Under the pieces are notes generated by a model. It saw only the letters and a list, made by a program, of their open reading frames with translations, had not been told where the DNA came from and did not search any database. Below are positions 1 through 5,380 of a stretch of 10,109 bases of DNA, in pieces. Source of the stretch: Candidatus Martarchaeota archaeon (GTDB lineage: Archaea > Micrarchaeota > Micrarchaeia > Micrarchaeales > CABMGC01); NCBI GenBank assembly GCA_023485825.1, contig JAMCZF010000017.1:1-10109 (forward strand). Direction: 5' to 3'. How positions within the stretch are numbered: the stretch's first letter is position 1; every line of letters starts with the position of its first letter. A program made the translations under genes and the position numbers.

Positions 1-396
1 TTTGATCATCTTGCTGTCTGCCATGCCCATCAGCATCTGCATGCCGGCCGTGCCTGCCTTACAGGCGAACTCGAGGTCAGCTGCGGTAAGCCTGTGGCCT
101 GCGCTTATAGCCTGCGACACTATGGTTGCGGTGGGCTTGACTGCATATGGATGCGACTCCGACCCAACGTATATGGCGCCGAGCTCCCTCGGGTCTATCC
201 CCGAGTGCCTGACTGCGCGCCTGGCCGCCTCCACAGCTATGGTCGCAGCGTCTTCATCGTGCGACGGAACCGACTTCTCGCGTATGTTGAGGCCCTTCTT
301 TATGCCCTCGGCGCTCTCGCTCCACACCCTCGCTATCTCCTCTACCCTTATGCGGTAGTGCGGCACGTGCGCCCCGTAGCCCGCTATCTCGGCCAT
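1..396 (-). CDS. Hydroxymethylglutaryl-CoA synthase, archaeal type (N-terminal part, cut by window edge)
   Basis: Read on the minus strand from the ATG at 396, this gives 132 residues with no stop before the edge, so the C-terminal part is missing. The protein begins MAEIAGYGAHVPHYRI, matching the usual start of archaeal HMG-CoA synthases. It carries GSESHPYAVKP (residues 78-88, with Glu80 as the likely acid/base) and LEFACKAGTAG (108-118, with Cys112 as the likely acylated catalytic cysteine). The enzyme joins acetyl-CoA and acetoacetyl-CoA to make HMG-CoA, the entry to the mevalonate route for isoprenoid lipids, and acts in the cytoplasm. In many archaea it is followed by a thiolase and a DUF35 protein; those would lie beyond base 1. 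It is divergent from the L30e cluster. The catalytic His lies in the missing part. No Shine-Dalgarno sequence is visible, and the inferred leader is very short. Confidence 0.93.
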   Translation of the reverse strand, partial: MAEIAGYGAHVPHYRIRVEEIARVWSESAEGIKKGLNIREKSVPSHDEDAATIAVEAARRAVRHSGIDPRELGAIYVGSESHPYAVKPTATIVSQAISAGHRLTAADLEFACKAGTAGMQMLMGMADSKMIK

Positions 397-424
397 AGAA
401 ATGCAGTAGCACTCTGTTTATTAC

Positions 425-436
425 ATATTAAATATG
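425..436 (-). promoter_or_regulatory. Probable TATA box for the HMG-CoA synthase gene
   Basis: On the minus strand this reads CATATTTAATAT, an AT-rich TATA-like element in a GC-richer setting. Counting about 25 bases downstream puts the transcript start near 405, only about 9 bases before the ATG at 396. That fits a leaderless or nearly leaderless message and the lack of a ribosome binding site. This is a motif-and-spacing inference only. Confidence 0.5.
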
Positions 437-509
437 GCTATTGCATGGTTAGTTATTTGACGTTGTCGAATGCCGCAGAGACCGCACAGGCATACGGGGC
501 TCCCGGCAT

Positions 510-524
510 ATCAAGCTTTATATA
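510..524 (+). promoter_or_regulatory. BRE/TATA promoter for the L30e-S12-S7-EF-2 cluster
   Basis: ATCAAGCTTTATATA is a strong archaeal BRE plus TATA match. The predicted transcript start is near 546-550, which leaves a leader of about 60 bases before the chosen L30e start at 612. It is the only clear promoter ahead of the four-gene cluster. With the minus-strand element at 425-436 it makes the 397-611 gap a divergent promoter region; I see no further gene in it. Confidence 0.65.
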
Positions 525-611
525 CCTTTTTGTGTACAATAATAGCACTTACTTTTGAGCTCAGCGATGCGCTCTGGTAATGAGGCTTCGGCCAAACCAA
601 AAGGCATAAAC

Positions 612-914
612 ATGAGTGACATTAACAGCGACCTCAGGCTTGTGATAGACACGGGCAGGGTCGCCTTCGGCAGCCGCGAGGTAATGAGGACAATATCAGA
701 CTCGAGCGCCAGGGCCGTTGTTGTCGCAGAGGGCGGCAAGAAGGACATCATAGGAGACATACTCCACATGTGCGGGGTGTCAGGGATCAAGGTTATACGC
801 TTCAAGGGGAACTCGGTGGACCTTGGAACGCTGTGCGGAAGGCCCTTCGCAGTAAATGCCTTCACGATACTCGAGCCGGGCAACTCGGCCATACTCAAGG
901 AGGAATATTCATAG
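612..914 (+). CDS. rpl30e: Ribosomal protein L30e (eL30)
   Basis: This encodes 100 residues, the normal length for archaeal L30e, a large-subunit protein of the L7Ae/L30e/Gadd45 RNA-binding fold. The start MSDINSDLRLVIDTGRVAFGS matches the family pattern of 'dINreLrlaidTGkvvlGs'. The C-terminal GNSVDLGTLCGRPFAVNAF (residues 67-85) matches the conserved 'GtsveLGtllGkPfvvsa' region. The frame stays open upstream to a TTG at 555, with another ATG at 567. I chose the ATG at 612 because the family alignment begins there; the 19 upstream residues look unrelated. The 567 start would fit the predicted transcript start with a shorter leader and cannot be excluded. In many archaea L30e sits between RNA polymerase subunits and nusA/S12; here it heads the cluster. 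Confidence 0.93.
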   Translation: MSDINSDLRLVIDTGRVAFGSREVMRTISDSSARAVVVAEGGKKDIIGDILHMCGVSGIKVIRFKGNSVDLGTLCGRPFAVNAFTILEPGNSAILKEEYS

Positions 915-915
915 C

Positions 916-920
916 AGGTG
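916..920 (+). promoter_or_regulatory. Ribosome binding site favouring the TTG start of S12
   Basis: AGGTG lies 6 bases before the TTG at 927, matching the spacing of GAGGT before the GTG of S7 and the ATG of L7Ae. A stronger AAGGAGG at 897-903 is 14 bases from the alternative GTG at 918, a poor distance. The comparison supports TTG 927 as the S12 start. Confidence 0.5.
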
Positions 921-926
921 CATGGT

Positions 927-1355
927 TTGCCAAAGGGAGAATTCGCAGCAAAGGAGCTTATCCGCAAGAGGAAGAAGCAGAGGCTGCTCAACAAGTGGTG
1001 GAAGAGGAAGTATTTCAAGCTCAAGCAGAAGTACGATCCGGTAGGCACGGTGCCTATGGCGAAGGGGCTGGTGCTCCAGAAGTTCGTGCTGCAGCAGAAG
1101 CAGCCGCATTCAGGGCTCATCAAGTGCGTGCGCGTGCAGCTCATCAAGAACGGGAGGGTTGTCGGCGCATTCGTGCCGTATGAAGGCTCAATAAACACGA
1201 TCGAGGAGCACGACGAGGTTACTGTGCAGGGCCTTGGAGGCTCGCAGCGCGGGCAGATGGGCTGCATACCCGGGCTCAAGTACAAGGTCATAGCAGTGAA
1301 CGGCGCCGACATATTCCAGGTAGTGAAGGGCAAGAAGGAGAAGCCTAAGAGATAG
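927..1355 (+). CDS. rps12: Ribosomal protein S12 (uS12), decoding-centre protein
   Basis: This encodes 142 residues from a TTG start. MPKGEFAAKEL aligns with the usual archaeal start 'MpnGlfAArKL'. An in-frame GTG at 918 would add three residues. The core is plainly S12: QKQPHSGLIKCVRVQLIKNG (residues 57-76), AFVPYEGSINTIEEHDEV (81-98) and IPGLKYKVIAVNG (114-126), ending KGKKEKPKR as in other archaea. S12 lines the small-subunit A site and helps monitor codon-anticodon pairing. Two loops that touch the decoding centre differ from the norm. The near-universal 'PNSA' is PHSG (Pro60, His61, Ser62, Gly63). The Asp of 'GDIPGVRY' is Cys113, with Lys118 for Arg. It starts 12 bases after the L30e stop. 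Confidence 0.94.
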   Translation: MPKGEFAAKELIRKRKKQRLLNKWWKRKYFKLKQKYDPVGTVPMAKGLVLQKFVLQQKQPHSGLIKCVRVQLIKNGRVVGAFVPYEGSINTIEEHDEVTVQGLGGSQRGQMGCIPGLKYKVIAVNGADIFQVVKGKKEKPKR

Positions 1356-1359
1356 AGGT
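1355..1359 (+). promoter_or_regulatory. Ribosome binding site for the GTG start of S7
   Basis: GAGGT overlaps the S12 stop codon region and lies 6 bases before the GTG at 1366. It supports a real GTG start and hence the long N-terminal extension of S7. Confidence 0.6.
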
Positions 1360-1365
1360 AATTTT

Positions 1366-2130
1366 GTGGCAGACGAGACCGAGGCCGTGAAGGATGCAAC
1401 TCATGACGATGCGGCAGGGCAGAAGAGGCCGCAGGCGAGGCGGTCGAGGTCCAGGGCAAGGTCAGAGGGACCAGATGGCAGCATGCAGGCAAGGAACACG
1501 GCATCGGGAGGTGCCGGGAGAAGCGGCGCGGTGCTCCTGTTCGACAAGTATGACGTCGCAGCTGTCAAGGTAACCGACCAGAGCGTCGCCGAGTACATCA
1601 AGTTCAACAAGCAGCCGTACCCGAACCTTTTCGGCAGGAGGAAGAACCAGGCCTACTACAATGCGCACAGCAACATAATAGAGCGCTTCATGAACAAGCT
1701 GATGCGGGGGGGGACGGGCAGGAAGGTCGGCGGAAAGTTCATACGCACGGAAGGAAGGCTGCAGGGCAAGAAGCTCAAGGTCATGCACATAGTAGAGGAG
1801 GCATTCGACTCCATAAACAAGAAGACGGCGAGGAACCCGATACAGGTTTTTGTCGATGCGCTTCAGAATGCTGCCCCGATAGAGGACACCACAAGGGTGC
1901 GCTACGGCGGGATATCGTACAACGTCGCCGTAGGCATAAGCTCCAACAGGCGCGTCGATGTCGCACTGCGCAACCTGGCGCTTGCGGCGCTGATAAACGC
2001 ATTCAACAAGAGGAAGAAGCTCTCAGAGGCGCTGGCTGACGAGCTGCTCCTCGCTGCAGACAAGGCGCCGGACAGCTACGCCATCAAGAAGAGGATAGAG
2101 GGCGAGCGCATAGCCAAGCGCGCAAGGTAA
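1366..2130 (+). CDS. rps7: Ribosomal protein S7 (uS7) with long N-terminal extension
   Basis: This encodes 254 residues; archaeal S7 is usually about 190-220. The homologous body starts near residue 57 (LLFDKYDVAAVKV). It includes NIIERFMNKLMRGG (103-116), GGKFIRTEGRLQGKKLKV (122-139), NPIQVFVDALQNAAPIEDTTRV (157-178) and RRVDVALRNLALAA (195-208), all characteristic of S7, which nucleates the 30S head by binding the 3' domain of 16S rRNA. Residues 1-55 are low complexity: acidic at first, then rich in Arg, Ser and Gly, probably disordered and possibly rRNA-contacting. The start is GTG with a well-placed GAGGT. An internal ATG at residue 40 is a weaker alternative. A run of eight G at 1706-1713 lies in the coding frame without breaking it. 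It sits 10 bases after S12 and 12 bases before EF-2. Confidence 0.93.
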   Translation: MADETEAVKDATHDDAAGQKRPQARRSRSRARSEGPDGSMQARNTASGGAGRSGAVLLFDKYDVAAVKVTDQSVAEYIKFNKQPYPNLFGRRKNQAYYNAHSNIIERFMNKLMRGGTGRKVGGKFIRTEGRLQGKKLKVMHIVEEAFDSINKKTARNPIQVFVDALQNAAPIEDTTRVRYGGISYNVAVGISSNRRVDVALRNLALAALINAFNKRKKLSEALADELLLAADKAPDSYAIKKRIEGERIAKRAR

Positions 2131-2142
2131 TGAGGCATTCTT

Positions 2143-4293
2143 ATGGTCAGGAAAGAGTTCGTAGCAGAGGAGGTCGCGAAGATAATGCGCGAGACTACAA
2201 GGATACGCAACGTGGCGATCATAGCGCACGTGCACCATGGCAAGACCACACTGACCGACTCGCTGCTGGCGCGCGCAGGCATAATATCCAGGAGCGTTGC
2301 GGGCGATGCGCTTTACACCAACTACGAGGCCATAGAGAAGGACAGGCGCATGACCATCAAGTCTGCGGACATATCGCTGTCGTTCAACTATAACGGCGAG
2401 GAATACATAATAAACCTCATAGACACGCCGGGCCACGTGGACTTCGGGGGCCACGTCACGCGGTCGATGCGCGCGGTCGACGGCGTCGTGCTCGTTGTGG
2501 ACCCGGTGGAGGGCATAATGCCGCAGACCGAAACAGTACTCAGACAGGCGCTGCAGGAGCGCGCCAAGCCCGTGCTCTTCGTAAACAAGACCGACAGGCT
2601 GCTCAACGAGCTCAGGCTCACGGAGGAGCAGACGTTCGATAGGCTGCTCAGGCTCATAAACGACATAAACAAGATGATAGTGCGCTTCGCTCCGGAGGAG
2701 TTCAAATCCAAGTGGCTTGTCAGCGTAGAGGACGGGAGCGTCTGCTTCGGCAGCGCGTACAAGAAGTGGGCCATATCCACAAGGATAATGCAGAAGTACA
2801 AGGTGACATTCAAGGACATATTCAAGCTCACGAAGGAGCAGGACGAGCAGAAGCTGCAGGAGGTCGCGCCTATAGACGAGGCGACGCTCTCTATGATGAT
2901 CGAGCACCTGCCGAACCCGAAGGAAGCGCAGCCTTACCGTATCCAGAAACTGTGGCACGGGAACCTCGCTAGCGAGGACGGGAAGGCCATGACCGGCGTC
3001 GATCCCGATGCGAAGATGAACATGGTGATCTTCGGGGTGGCCAACGACCAGCATAGCGGCGAGATAGCGATAGGCAGGGTGTTCTCAGGGACGGTAAAGA
3101 AGGGCACGGTAGTGTATGCGACTGGCATTCCAGATCCGCAGCGCATATCACAGGTCGGCATTTATATGGGTCCGGAGCGCGTTCCTGTCGAGAGCATCTC
3201 TGCAGGGAACATCGCCGCGCTCGTAGGCCTGAAGAACGTGTCCATAGGGGACACTGTGAGCGAGAACAACATAGAGCCGTTTGAGCAGATAAAGCACTAT
3301 TCCCAGCCAGTGGTAACCAAGGCCATCGACGCGAAGGACACGCGCGACCTGATGAAGCTCATAAAGGCGCTGCGCGAGCTCTCCAAGGAGGACCAGACAA
3401 TACGCGTGGAGCTCAACCAGGAAACAGGTGAGCATCTTGTCAGCGGGATGGGCGAGCTGCACCTTGAGATCATAGAGACGAAGATACGCGACGATTACAA
3501 GATACCCATAACAACGAGCGAACCCATAGTGCTTTACCGCGAGACCATCGAGAAAGAGACCAAGGACATGGAGGGCAAGACCCAGAACAGGCACTCCCGC
3601 TTCTATGTGAACGTGAAGCCCATCGAGCCGGCGGTCGCAGAATATCTTGACACAGGAGAGATGCGCGAGGGCAAGCCCAAGGGCAAGGCGCACGTTGAAC
3701 CTCTGGTCAAGGCAGGCATGCCGAGGGACGAGGCAAAGGGCCTTGTCGACGTATCGAACGGGTGCATGCTGGTAGACGCAACCCATGGAATCCAGTACCT
3801 CAACGAGGTAATGGAGCTCTTGATCAAGGGGTTCGAAGAAGCAGTGAAAGACGGCCCGCTTGCAAGGGAGCGCGTGTCAGGGCTCAAGGTGCTCATAACA
3901 GACGCAAAGATACACGAGGACCCCGTCCACCGGGGCCCGGCGCAGGTGATACCTGCTATAAAGAGGCCCATCTACGCCGGAATGCTTACATCAGGGGTGA
4001 GCCTCATGGAGCCGAAGCAGAAGTTCACCATAAACATCCCGCAGGATTATTTGTCTGAGATCATCACCTTCGTGCAGGGCAAGCGTGGCCAGGTCCTCGA
4101 GATACAGCAGGAGAACGAACAGGCCACGGTAATAGCAAAGATGCCTGTTGCAGAGGTCATAAAGGGCTTCTCGAATGAGATCCGCGGCATAACAAGCGGC
4201 AAGGCCATAAGAAGGAGAAGAAGGCAGAAAGGCCCGAGCCCCCGGTGGCGAGCGACTTCATGGATGTATGAGATGGAAAGGCTTATATTGTGA
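2143..4293 (+). CDS. fusA: Translation elongation factor 2 (aEF-2); 3' end appears frame-disrupted
   Basis: This encodes 716 residues as read; archaeal EF-2 is usually about 725-740. It is the GTPase that drives ribosomal translocation. The G domain has a P-loop AHVHHGKTT (28-36), a switch I segment DRRMTIKSA (67-75, Thr71), DTPGHVDF (94-101, catalytic His98) and NKTD (148-151). Later landmarks are SGMGELHLEI and the domain IV tip IHEDPVHRGPAQ, where His596 is the expected diphthamide site. Two G-domain residues are unusual: His31 replaces the Asp of 'AHxDHGKT', and Arg69 replaces the Gly of 'RGITI'. After GITSGKA (to residue 688), family members continue with roughly 40 residues of the C-terminal helix region ('lWst...IRxRKGL...'). 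Here the frame gives an Arg-rich, unfamiliar tail (IRRRRRQKG...), while the neighbouring frame gives a plausible end at 4271. The start is ATG with GAGG 7 bases upstream. Confidence 0.93.
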   Translation: MVRKEFVAEEVAKIMRETTRIRNVAIIAHVHHGKTTLTDSLLARAGIISRSVAGDALYTNYEAIEKDRRMTIKSADISLSFNYNGEEYIINLIDTPGHVDFGGHVTRSMRAVDGVVLVVDPVEGIMPQTETVLRQALQERAKPVLFVNKTDRLLNELRLTEEQTFDRLLRLINDINKMIVRFAPEEFKSKWLVSVEDGSVCFGSAYKKWAISTRIMQKYKVTFKDIFKLTKEQDEQKLQEVAPIDEATLSMMIEHLPNPKEAQPYRIQKLWHGNLASEDGKAMTGVDPDAKMNMVIFGVANDQHSGEIAIGRVFSGTVKKGTVVYATGIPDPQRISQVGIYMGPERVPVESISAGNIAALVGLKNVSIGDTVSENNIEPFEQIKHYSQPVVTKAIDAKDTRDLMKLIKALRELSKEDQTIRVELNQETGEHLVSGMGELHLEIIETKIRDDYKIPITTSEPIVLYRETIEKETKDMEGKTQNRHSRFYVNVKPIEPAVAEYLDTGEMREGKPKGKAHVEPLVKAGMPRDEAKGLVDVSNGCMLVDATHGIQYLNEVMELLIKGFEEAVKDGPLARERVSGLKVLITDAKIHEDPVHRGPAQVIPAIKRPIYAGMLTSGVSLMEPKQKFTINIPQDYLSEIITFVQGKRGQVLEIQQENEQATVIAKMPVAEVIKGFSNEIRGITSGKAIRRRRRQKGPSPRWRATSWMYEMERLIL
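4206..4271 (+). other. fusA: Candidate true C-terminal segment of EF-2 in a shifted frame
   Basis: One frame away from the EF-2 reading, 21 codons read HKKEKKAERPEPPVASDFMDV and stop with TGA at 4269-4271. The PEPP...SDF ending recalls the tail that closes many archaeal EF-2 proteins after the 'RKGL' helix. A single-base gain, or a two-base loss, just before 4206 would join it to residue 688. About 30 expected helix residues would still be absent, so a deletion whose length is not a multiple of three is the simplest reading. The next promoter (4275-4289) overlaps the 3' end of the annotated frame but lies after 4271, which favours the earlier stop. It could be a real mutation or an assembly error. 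Confidence 0.5.
4209..4235 (+). repeat. 27-base direct repeat, copy 1 (EF-2 3' end)
   Basis: An exact 27-base match to 4733-4759, starting AAGAAGGAGAAGAAGGC and ending AAAGGCCC. It lies 524 bases upstream of its partner, at the point where the EF-2 frame departs from the family pattern. In the shifted frame it encodes KKEKKAERP, the same peptide as in the L7Ae tail. Part of the likeness may come from A/G-rich Lys/Glu coding, but the trailing CAGAAAGGCCC is not simple sequence. Confidence 0.85.
4275..4289 (+). promoter_or_regulatory. BRE/TATA promoter for the L7Ae-S28e-L24e cluster
   Basis: GGAAAGGCTTATATT has an A/G-rich BRE-like half followed by a TATA element. The predicted transcript start is near 4312, about 25 bases before the L7Ae ATG at 4337. 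It overlaps the last codons of EF-2 as annotated, but would be fully intergenic if EF-2 ends at 4271. Confidence 0.6.
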
Positions 4294-4325
4294 AAGGGAT
4301 AGAATATGCTTGAAACCAATGAGAT

Positions 4326-4330
4326 GAGGT
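4326..4330 (+). promoter_or_regulatory. Ribosome binding site of L7Ae
   Basis: GAGGT lies 6 bases before the ATG at 4337. It is the clearest instance of the binding-site pattern used to judge the S12 and S7 starts. Confidence 0.6.
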
Positions 4331-4336
4331 AATATT

Positions 4337-4804
4337 ATGGCAAAGTCTTACGTGAAGTTCGAAGTAAGCAAGGAGGTCGCAGACAAGGCGCTCGAGGCCG
4401 TAAGGCTTGCGAAGCAGACAGGAACGGTTCGCAAGGGCGTCAACGAGGTAACAAAGAGCGTGGAGCGCGGTCTCTCGTCGCTTGTGGTCATCGCGGGGGA
4501 CGTCGAGCCAGAGGAAGTGGTAATGCACATACCGCAGCTGTGCGAACAGAAGAGGATAAGCTATGTGTATGTGCCTGCGAAGCTGGACCTGGGCAAGGCT
4601 CTCGGAATGTCTGTGCCATGCTCCTCTGCGGCGATAGAGAAGCCGGGAGAGGCACAGTCGGCGATATCCGATGTGGTATCAAGGACGACAGGCAGGTCTG
4701 CGGCATCGCATGAGAAGAATGAGGCAGAGGCGAAGAAGGAGAAGAAGGCAGAAAGGCCCAGGGAGAAGAAGGCGGTCGAGCAGGAGGCAGCCGCGGCAAA
4801 TTGA
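4337..4804 (+). CDS. rpl7ae: Ribosomal protein L7Ae (eL8), kink-turn RNA-binding protein
   Basis: This encodes 155 residues; archaeal L7Ae is normally about 120. Residues 1-120 form the L7Ae fold, with the RNA-contacting motif RKGVNEVTKSVERG (32-45) and ISYVYVPAKLDLGKALG (74-90). In archaea L7Ae serves in the large subunit and also binds kink-turns in box C/D and H/ACA guide RNAs and in RNase P, so it links ribosomes to RNA modification. Residues 121-155 are a Lys/Glu/Ala-rich tail with KKEKKAERPREKK (133-145), probably disordered or a charged helix. The DNA for this tail contains an exact 27-base copy of sequence at the EF-2 3' end. It has its own promoter and heads the L7Ae-S28e-L24e cluster, a common archaeal arrangement. 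Confidence 0.95.
   Translation: MAKSYVKFEVSKEVADKALEAVRLAKQTGTVRKGVNEVTKSVERGLSSLVVIAGDVEPEEVVMHIPQLCEQKRISYVYVPAKLDLGKALGMSVPCSSAAIEKPGEAQSAISDVVSRTTGRSAASHEKNEAEAKKEKKAERPREKKAVEQEAAAAN
4733..4759 (+). repeat. 27-base direct repeat, copy 2 (L7Ae tail)
   Basis: Identical to 4209-4235. Here it lies in frame and encodes KKEKKAERP (residues 133-141) inside the charged C-terminal tail of L7Ae. The flanks differ on both sides (G before, A after, against T and G in copy 1). Confidence 0.85.
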
Positions 4805-4829
4805 TTGAGATATGCCGAGTGGATTATTC

Positions 4830-5153
4830 ATGGCAGAAGTCGAGGATGCAAAGGCAGGGCAACAGGCCGGCGGCAAGCCGGAGCAGCAGGCGCCCCCTGC
4901 AAAGCCGGCTCCGGGAAAGCAGGCGGATGCAAACACTAAGCAGATGTTCGACGGCTACCTTGCAGAGGTGGTCGACGTAGTGCGCGGACGCACAGGCATA
5001 TACGGCGAGATAAAGCAGGCGATGTGCAGGATAATGGAGGGCAAGGACAAGGGCCGCGTGATAAGGCGCAACATCGCAGGCAAGATACGCAAGGGGGACA
5101 TGATCCGTTTGCCGGACACGAGCAGGGAGGACAAGAAGATAATGGCGAGATAG
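4830..5153 (+). CDS. rps28e: Ribosomal protein S28e (eS28) with N-terminal extension
   Basis: This encodes 107 residues from the ATG at 4830; S28e is normally about 70. Residues 42-107 are the S28e domain: LAEVVDVVRGRTGIYGEIKQ, CRIMEGKDKGRVIRRNIAGKIRKGD and a C-terminal acidic/basic end like the family's 'RE...R'. S28e is an OB-fold protein of the small subunit near the mRNA exit. Residues 1-40 are rich in Ala, Pro, Gln, Gly and Lys and look disordered. An in-frame ATG at 4812 would add six residues (MPSGLF). I chose 4830 because GAGTGG at 4818-4823 sits 6 bases before it. It follows L7Ae by 25 bases and is 1 base from L24e, so translation of S28e and L24e is probably coupled. Confidence 0.93.
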   Translation: MAEVEDAKAGQQAGGKPEQQAPPAKPAPGKQADANTKQMFDGYLAEVVDVVRGRTGIYGEIKQAMCRIMEGKDKGRVIRRNIAGKIRKGDMIRLPDTSREDKKIMAR

Positions 5154-5154
5154 C

Positions 5155-5301
5155 ATGAAATGCTCATACTGCAACCACGAAATAGAGCGCGGCACGGGCT
5201 TCGTATTCGTAAGGAAGACCGGGGTTGCGAGGTACTATTGCAGCAAGCGCTGCTACAGGCTCAACGCGCTGCAGAACAGGAAGTACCGCGAGAAAGACTG
5301 A
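5155..5301 (+). CDS. rpl24e: Ribosomal protein L24e (eL24), zinc-binding
   Basis: A 48-codon gene starting at the ATG one base after the S28e stop. The protein begins MKCSYCNHEIERGTGFVFV and continues with RYYCSKRCYRLNAL. Cys3, Cys6, Cys29 and Cys33 make the CxxC...CxxxC zinc site of the L24e family, a large-subunit protein. It is shorter than the usual 55-65 residues because the basic C-terminal tail is brief (QNRKYREKD). S28e followed directly by L24e is a standard archaeal order, which supports the call. In many archaea ndk and infB follow; here thiI does. Confidence 0.93.
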   Translation: MKCSYCNHEIERGTGFVFVRKTGVARYYCSKRCYRLNALQNRKYREKD

Positions 5302-5315
5302 GGGCAATCCGCAAC

Positions 5316-5331
5316 GGAAAGCTATCTATAC
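5316..5331 (+). promoter_or_regulatory. Possible weak promoter for thiI
   Basis: GGAAAGCTATCTATAC in the gap after L24e resembles the BRE/TATA elements elsewhere in this window, though the TATA part is imperfect. The inferred start near 5350 would leave a leader of about 30 bases before the ATG at 5381. Read-through from the L7Ae cluster is the alternative. Confidence 0.35.
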
Positions 5332-5380
5332 ATATTCCTGCCAAGTAGCAGCAAAACATCGGCGCGCCGGGTGCGCACAC

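Noticed and set aside
94..558. 154-codon plus-strand frame over the HMG-CoA synthase region
   Set aside because: The minus strand encodes a clear HMG-CoA synthase with catalytic motifs; this frame also runs through the divergent promoters.
918..926. GTG start for S12 adding three residues
   Set aside because: Possible, but the TTG at 927 aligns with the family start (MPKGEFAAKEL) and has better binding-site spacing.
518..1504. 328-codon open frame on the minus strand across L30e, S12 and the start of S7
   Set aside because: It is antisense to three well-supported ribosomal genes, its protein is Ser/Pro/Leu-rich with no recognisable family, and it mirrors their codon bias.
2023..3054. 343-codon open frame on the minus strand opposite the EF-2 5' half
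   Set aside because: It is a shadow of EF-2: Leu/Val/Tyr/His-rich translation with no domain, overlapping an unambiguous gene.
5225..5380. Upstream extension of thiI in the same frame
   Set aside because: It overlaps L24e out of frame and has no resemblance to ThiI, whose domain begins at the ATG at 5381.
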